Positions 60,993 to 64,000 of a stretch of DNA of 64,000 nt are shown one piece after another (within the stretch, counting starts at the first letter, position 1; every line of letters begins with the position of its first letter). The position numbers were made by a program, and so were the translations under genes. Under the pieces are notes generated by a model. That model was given only the letters and a program-made list of their open reading frames with translations, was not told where the DNA came from and searched no databases. This DNA is from Cristatella mucedo (Eukaryota > Bryozoa > Phylactolaemata > Cristatellidae): NCBI GenBank assembly GCA_009760855.2, contig WPIO01000007.1:8695001-8759000 (forward strand), in the 5' to 3' direction.

Positions 60993-61145
60993 AAGTATCT
61001 CGATGATGTAAAACCATAGTGGGTGGCAGAACCAAACAAAAAAGAGCCAGCTCTTATGTTGTACTCTAATCGCCTATTGAAAACTGACTTTGTACTTATT
61101 ACAAGGTATATGACATGTACTTTAAGTGATTATCTTGTATCTTAG

Positions 61146-61259
61146 TGGCCATGACAACGTGGTTGCCAATGCCTGCATCACGATGTCTGGACAGACACTG
61201 GCTACGTGTGGATGGGATAAGAGAATTTGCCTGTGGGACGTCGCAACAGGTACCTATAG
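61146..61259 (+). CDS. WDR88-like: WDR88-like gene, WD40 exon 5
   Basis: A 114-nt exon, phase 2 in and 2 out, donor AG/GTAAGT. Encodes blade 5: (N)GHDNVVANACITMSGQTLAT then CGWDKRICLWDVATGTYR, with the GH start and WD end of a classic repeat. The human equivalent I recall is AHSNAISNCCFTFSGHFLCT, SSWDKNLKIWNVHTGEFR. The alternative donor ACAG/GTACCT at 61250 is weaker. No following blade (expected GHEGxVSSCHF-like) was found to 64 kb, so the 3' exons lie outside or are lost. Confidence 0.83.
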
Positions 61260-61385
61260 GTAAGTGCACTGGAAGAGTTGGCTCTTTAGATAAGCAATGG
61301 GCAGCCGGCTCTGAGGCAGCCGGCTGTGTCAATTCCCTACCTACTTGCTACACACCGGCTGGGGCTGCTAGGTCAGCCAATTGTA

Positions 61386-61760
61386 TAATAATAATAATAA
61401 TAATAATGCACTTGATAAAGCACCCTCAGAGAAAATCTCTTTCTAGGCACTTTACATCTGCTACAAAGGGAAATGCAATTGAATGGTAAGTAAAATCATG
61501 CTTGAAAAATAAACAAAATGAATAATATGGTTAGGGGTGACATGCACAGGGTCAGCATGCAAATGTGGTTAGTGGCAGCATGCGCAGTGTCAGCACGCAT
61601 AAGCACGTGAAGGACGAATCATAGGGACCCACTAAATGCTGTCCTAAATAGGTGTGTTTTTAAGTTCCTTTTAAATGTGGTCAGGTCAGGAGATGTTCTG
61701 ACGCAGGTCGGGAGGGAGTTCCAGGCTTTGGGAGCATACGAACTAAATGCACGGTCTGGA
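61386..61760 (-). mobile_element. LINE-A 3' portion, near consensus
   Basis: (AAT)n tail at 61386, GCACTTGATAAAGCACCCTC, GAGAAAATCTCTTTCTAGGC and the 3' UTR with tandem units (GGTTAGGGGTGACATGCACA, GGTTAGTGGCAGCATGCGCA). The minus ORF end (RAFSSYAPKAWNSLPTCVRT, then FKRNLKTHLFRTAFSGSL) is open. Sequence breaks at 61757, with a GT array soon after. It would lie in intron 5 if the gene continues. Confidence 0.88.
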
Positions 61761-61789
61761 TCCATTTGCAACACTGTTACAAAAGCGTG

Positions 61790-61843
61790 TATGTGTTTGT
61801 GTGTGTGTGTGTGTGTGTGTGCTTGTTTGTGTGTGGGTGTGTG

Positions 61844-61883
<40 letters not shown>

Positions 61884-61935
61884 TGTGTGTGTTTGCATGC
61901 ATGAGTGTGTGTATATGTGTGTGTATTTGTGTTTT
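61790..61935. repeat. (GT)n microsatellite, interrupted
   Basis: GT blocks broken by CTTGTTT, GGGTGTGTGCA and CTG/TTTGCATGCATGA, ending TATATGTGTGTGTATTTGTG. Flanks LINE-A. Confidence 0.95.
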
Positions 61936-62443
61936 TGCATTTGATTGTATATAGCAGCTCTTGTATGAAAGCCTTTCCCACAAACGCAGAGTACAGATAA
62001 TGGGTGCCACTCTGCTCAGGCACGTAGCTGTGACTGGTGAAGCTGATGCCACGAAGTGCAGCTAACGAACCTCAGAAGCTGCACCGATGCACTCAGGTAT
62101 AGCAACAATAGCCGAGCCCGACACAAGTCAAGACTTCATGCTTTAATAAAAATTCAATGTTTTCAGATGTAGCTCCATATTTTCTCAGCACTAGAGGGCA
62201 GCACCTGTCTGCAAATGGGCCTGAGGCACAACTGATTCATGATCTCTGTCCTCACTGGCATATGACGTACTGGTTCCTAATTACTTTAGCTCGGGAACAG
62301 CTAATAAAGTCTAGAAACTGTCATAGTCCGGCTGATTTAGCATGCTAATATTTCACTGCCTTCTCTTTAAATTAATTTAATTGTATTATGACTTTTCCTT
62401 AACAGCCTAAGAAAGCTAAATCTCTTTCTGACACTTTACACCA
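61936..62443. other. No gene recognised
   Basis: A plus frame (62157-62348) has a TTTTCAG acceptor-like start but translates to no WD40 or other motif. Checked as a possible sixth WDR88-like exon and not supported. Confidence 0.4.
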
Positions 62444-62624
62444 GGTAAGGCGGTTGCTTTTCAGAACCTCGGTCCCGAGGTCGTGGGCTCGAATTTGTTT
62501 TCATATGTCATTAATTATTCTCTTGCGATGGGCGATCCTTTACTGCCGATTGCAAGCGGTGGTGATAGCCGGAAAGGCTCTTCTGTTGCTATACGAAAGA
62601 GGCTGTTAAATTAGCTAGTATTTT
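62444..62624 (+). repeat. SINE-2 with internal insertion
   Basis: GGTAAGGCGGTTGCTTTTCA, GAACCTCGGTCCCGAGGTCG, TGGGCTCGAATT (B-box), then about 26 bp not in other copies (TGTTTTCATATGTCATTAAT...), then GCGATGGGCGATCCTTTACT, AGCGGTGGTGATAGCCGGAA and AGGCTGTTAAATTAGCTAGT. Confidence 0.8.
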
Positions 62625-62639
62625 TTACATATACCTGAA

Positions 62640-63318
62640 AGGGAGTACGTCATTATATGCCCAAGGTCGGCACACATAAGCACAAAGTACAGATCACAAG
62701 GACAAAGTGAATTCTATGAGATACGGTTGGGGTTTTAGCTTGTTTTTAAATTTCGCCAAATCAGGGACGTCTAGGCGTCAGTTGGCAGTAAGTTTCAGGC
62801 TTTGGGCACGTATGCACTAAAGCACGGTCTCAATAGGATCTGGCGTCGGTAAGAGGAACTGCTAAGCGACTTGAGTCAAAAGAGGGGGAGGCAGCGATGC
62901 GAAGCTTGATTGTGAATATTTTGGGTTGGTATTCTAGAGTCAGATGATGAAGAGACCTAAAATTGAGTAACACAATATTGAAGGTGATGTGCTGCTTAAT
63001 TGGAAGCCAGCGTAGGTCTAAAAGAACAGTTGCAATGTGGCAATTGTGATGTTAACAACAGACAAGCCTAGTGGTAGGGTTTGGAACCAACCGTAAGTTT
63101 TTGCACAGGCCGGTAGACCAGCAAGCAGTGAGCTGCAGAAGTCGAGACGGGATGTCACTCATGCTTGGGCCAATGTGGATGTAGTATCTCTATCTAAGCT
63201 AGCCCAAATTTTAGCAATGCTATGTAGCTGAAAGTAGGCAGACTTGACATGGGAACCGATGTGGTCGTCTACTGAAAGGTCACTTTGGAACAAGACACCT
63301 AGATTTCGTACAAGGCAA
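62640..63318 (-). mobile_element. LINE-A portion without tail
   Basis: The plus strand runs from UTR-like TCGGCACACATAAGCACAAA through the ORF end (GGCAGTAAGTTTCAGGCTTT). The RT C-terminal region follows (GCAGTGAGCTGCAGAAGTCG; minus codons NLGVLFQSDLSVDDHIGSHV). The (TTATT)n tail and the first half of the UTR are missing; the 5' side stops abruptly at TTTCGTACAAG (63310). Confidence 0.8.
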
Positions 63319-64000
63319 ACAGGCAAGCACTCCATTCTCTTCATGCAGCGTTGACGTGTGACACGTAGCCTTATCAATGGATTGCACATCGACAAAATGC
63401 GTAACCTCATCCAGTTCGTAGCTAGAGTTGGCAACAGTAATATGACTCATAGCACAGGCGCCTGCAGCAAGATGACAAATTAGCCAAGTAGCTTGAAGAG
63501 CATAAGAGCAAAAGTCCAGCACTCCAGCCGTTATTACAGTTGCATGCTGTAAGCAAGATACGAGCCATAGGCTCCACGATGGCTCTGGCTGGCATAGGAA
63601 GAACACTCTCTTGGCTCACTACGAGGTACCTGACACTTGCGCGTACCTGCATCCAGTTCCGTTTTCTTGCATGAAACCTCAACCTCTTGCTTCCCAAGCC
63701 ATACTTAAGATATACCGATTTCACTGCATGGAGCTTTAACCGTGGCCTGCACGTTATAAAGTACAGCACGACATGCTATGCAAGTTGTCTAGTTTTGCTT
63801 AAGCACTTCTCCTGAATTTGTCTAATTTTAGCAGTGGATTTTTCTTTTTCTGAAACCAAACTTTTGGCTGAGAGAGCAGATACTTCAGCTGTCAGAAAGT
63901 CAATTATAAGATCAGCACATGCCGCAATCTTGTCAAGATAAAAAGGCATGGTTCAATCAAATTAACCAATAATATGTTCAAAAGCAACGAGACAAGCACA
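63319..64000. other. No gene recognised
   Basis: Minus frames (63606-63280, 63769-63422) extend from LINE sequence into unassigned DNA and show no domain. Confidence 0.4.

Larger units (their letters stand above)
59179..61145 (+). other. WDR88-like intron 4 (GC-AG), holding SINEs
   Basis: GCAAGT...GTATCTTAG, 1967 bp, phase 2. Contains a SINE-2 (60140-60292), a SINE-1 (60411-60556) and a LINE-A tail (60918-60992), all on the plus strand, the same sense as the gene. No coding segment was found inside it. Confidence 0.65.

Noticed and set aside
62157-62348. Possible sixth WDR88-like exon after TTTTCAG
   Set aside because: The translation has no WD40 strand pattern and does not fit phase 2 entry with a blade start.

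Overview
This is nuclear DNA of an animal. It is dominated by repeats and carries one protein-coding gene I can identify with confidence. The evidence for an animal is: interrupted coding sequence with consensus splice sites; many 5'-truncated CR1/L2-type non-LTR retrotransposons; tRNA-derived SINEs; a broken Ty3/gypsy LTR element; a decayed Tc1/mariner element; and long dinucleotide arrays. The phylum cannot be fixed from the sequence alone.

The gene lies on the + strand between about 57.1 and 61.26 kb and runs off the recognisable part of the window. Five exons (57097-57296, 57807-57870, 58229-58367, 59052-59178, 61146-61259) join in compatible phases. They encode five consecutive WD40 blades that match, blade by blade, the order and spacing I recall for vertebrate WDR88. 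The fourth intron appears to be a GC-AG intron. Possible upstream exons lie at 56465-56859, and the remaining C-terminal blades were not found before 64 kb. Two unconnected first-exon candidates were also noted: 51739-51816 (+), and 56374-56517 (-), which overlaps the possible WDR88 5' end on the other strand.

Two related CR1/L2-like LINE families supply most of the rest. LINE-A ends in a tail resembling TGTAAAGCGCCTAGAAAGAG...GGGCGCT...(TTATT)n, has about 28 copies on both strands, and carries a 38-40 bp tandem array in its 3' UTR. LINE-B has its best copy at 44934-46470 (-), a reverse transcriptase with a YADD box and one frameshift. SINE-1 (tRNA-like head plus a tail copied from a LINE of this type) and SINE-2 (tRNA-like head with a 10-bp hairpin in the best copy) occur at least 7 and 12 times. 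They are nested in the LINEs and in the WDR88-like introns.

At 48.0-49.9 kb (-) is the 5' part of a Ty3/gypsy element: LTR, tRNA-Lys-type primer site, Gag with zinc knuckle, and protease. It is split by a LINE-A tail, and no reverse transcriptase follows. At 26.0-26.9 kb (-) is a decayed Tc1/mariner transposase. The left end (1-680) is CpG-rich and holds a GTCACGTGAC palindrome. The stretches 2.1-9.7, 12.5-18.4, 27.98-33.2, 38.0-44.3 and 50.6-52.1 kb hold mostly microsatellites, repeat scraps and sequence I do not recognise. Three strong foldback sequences (13838-13880, 16871-16903, 43859-43911) lie in such stretches.
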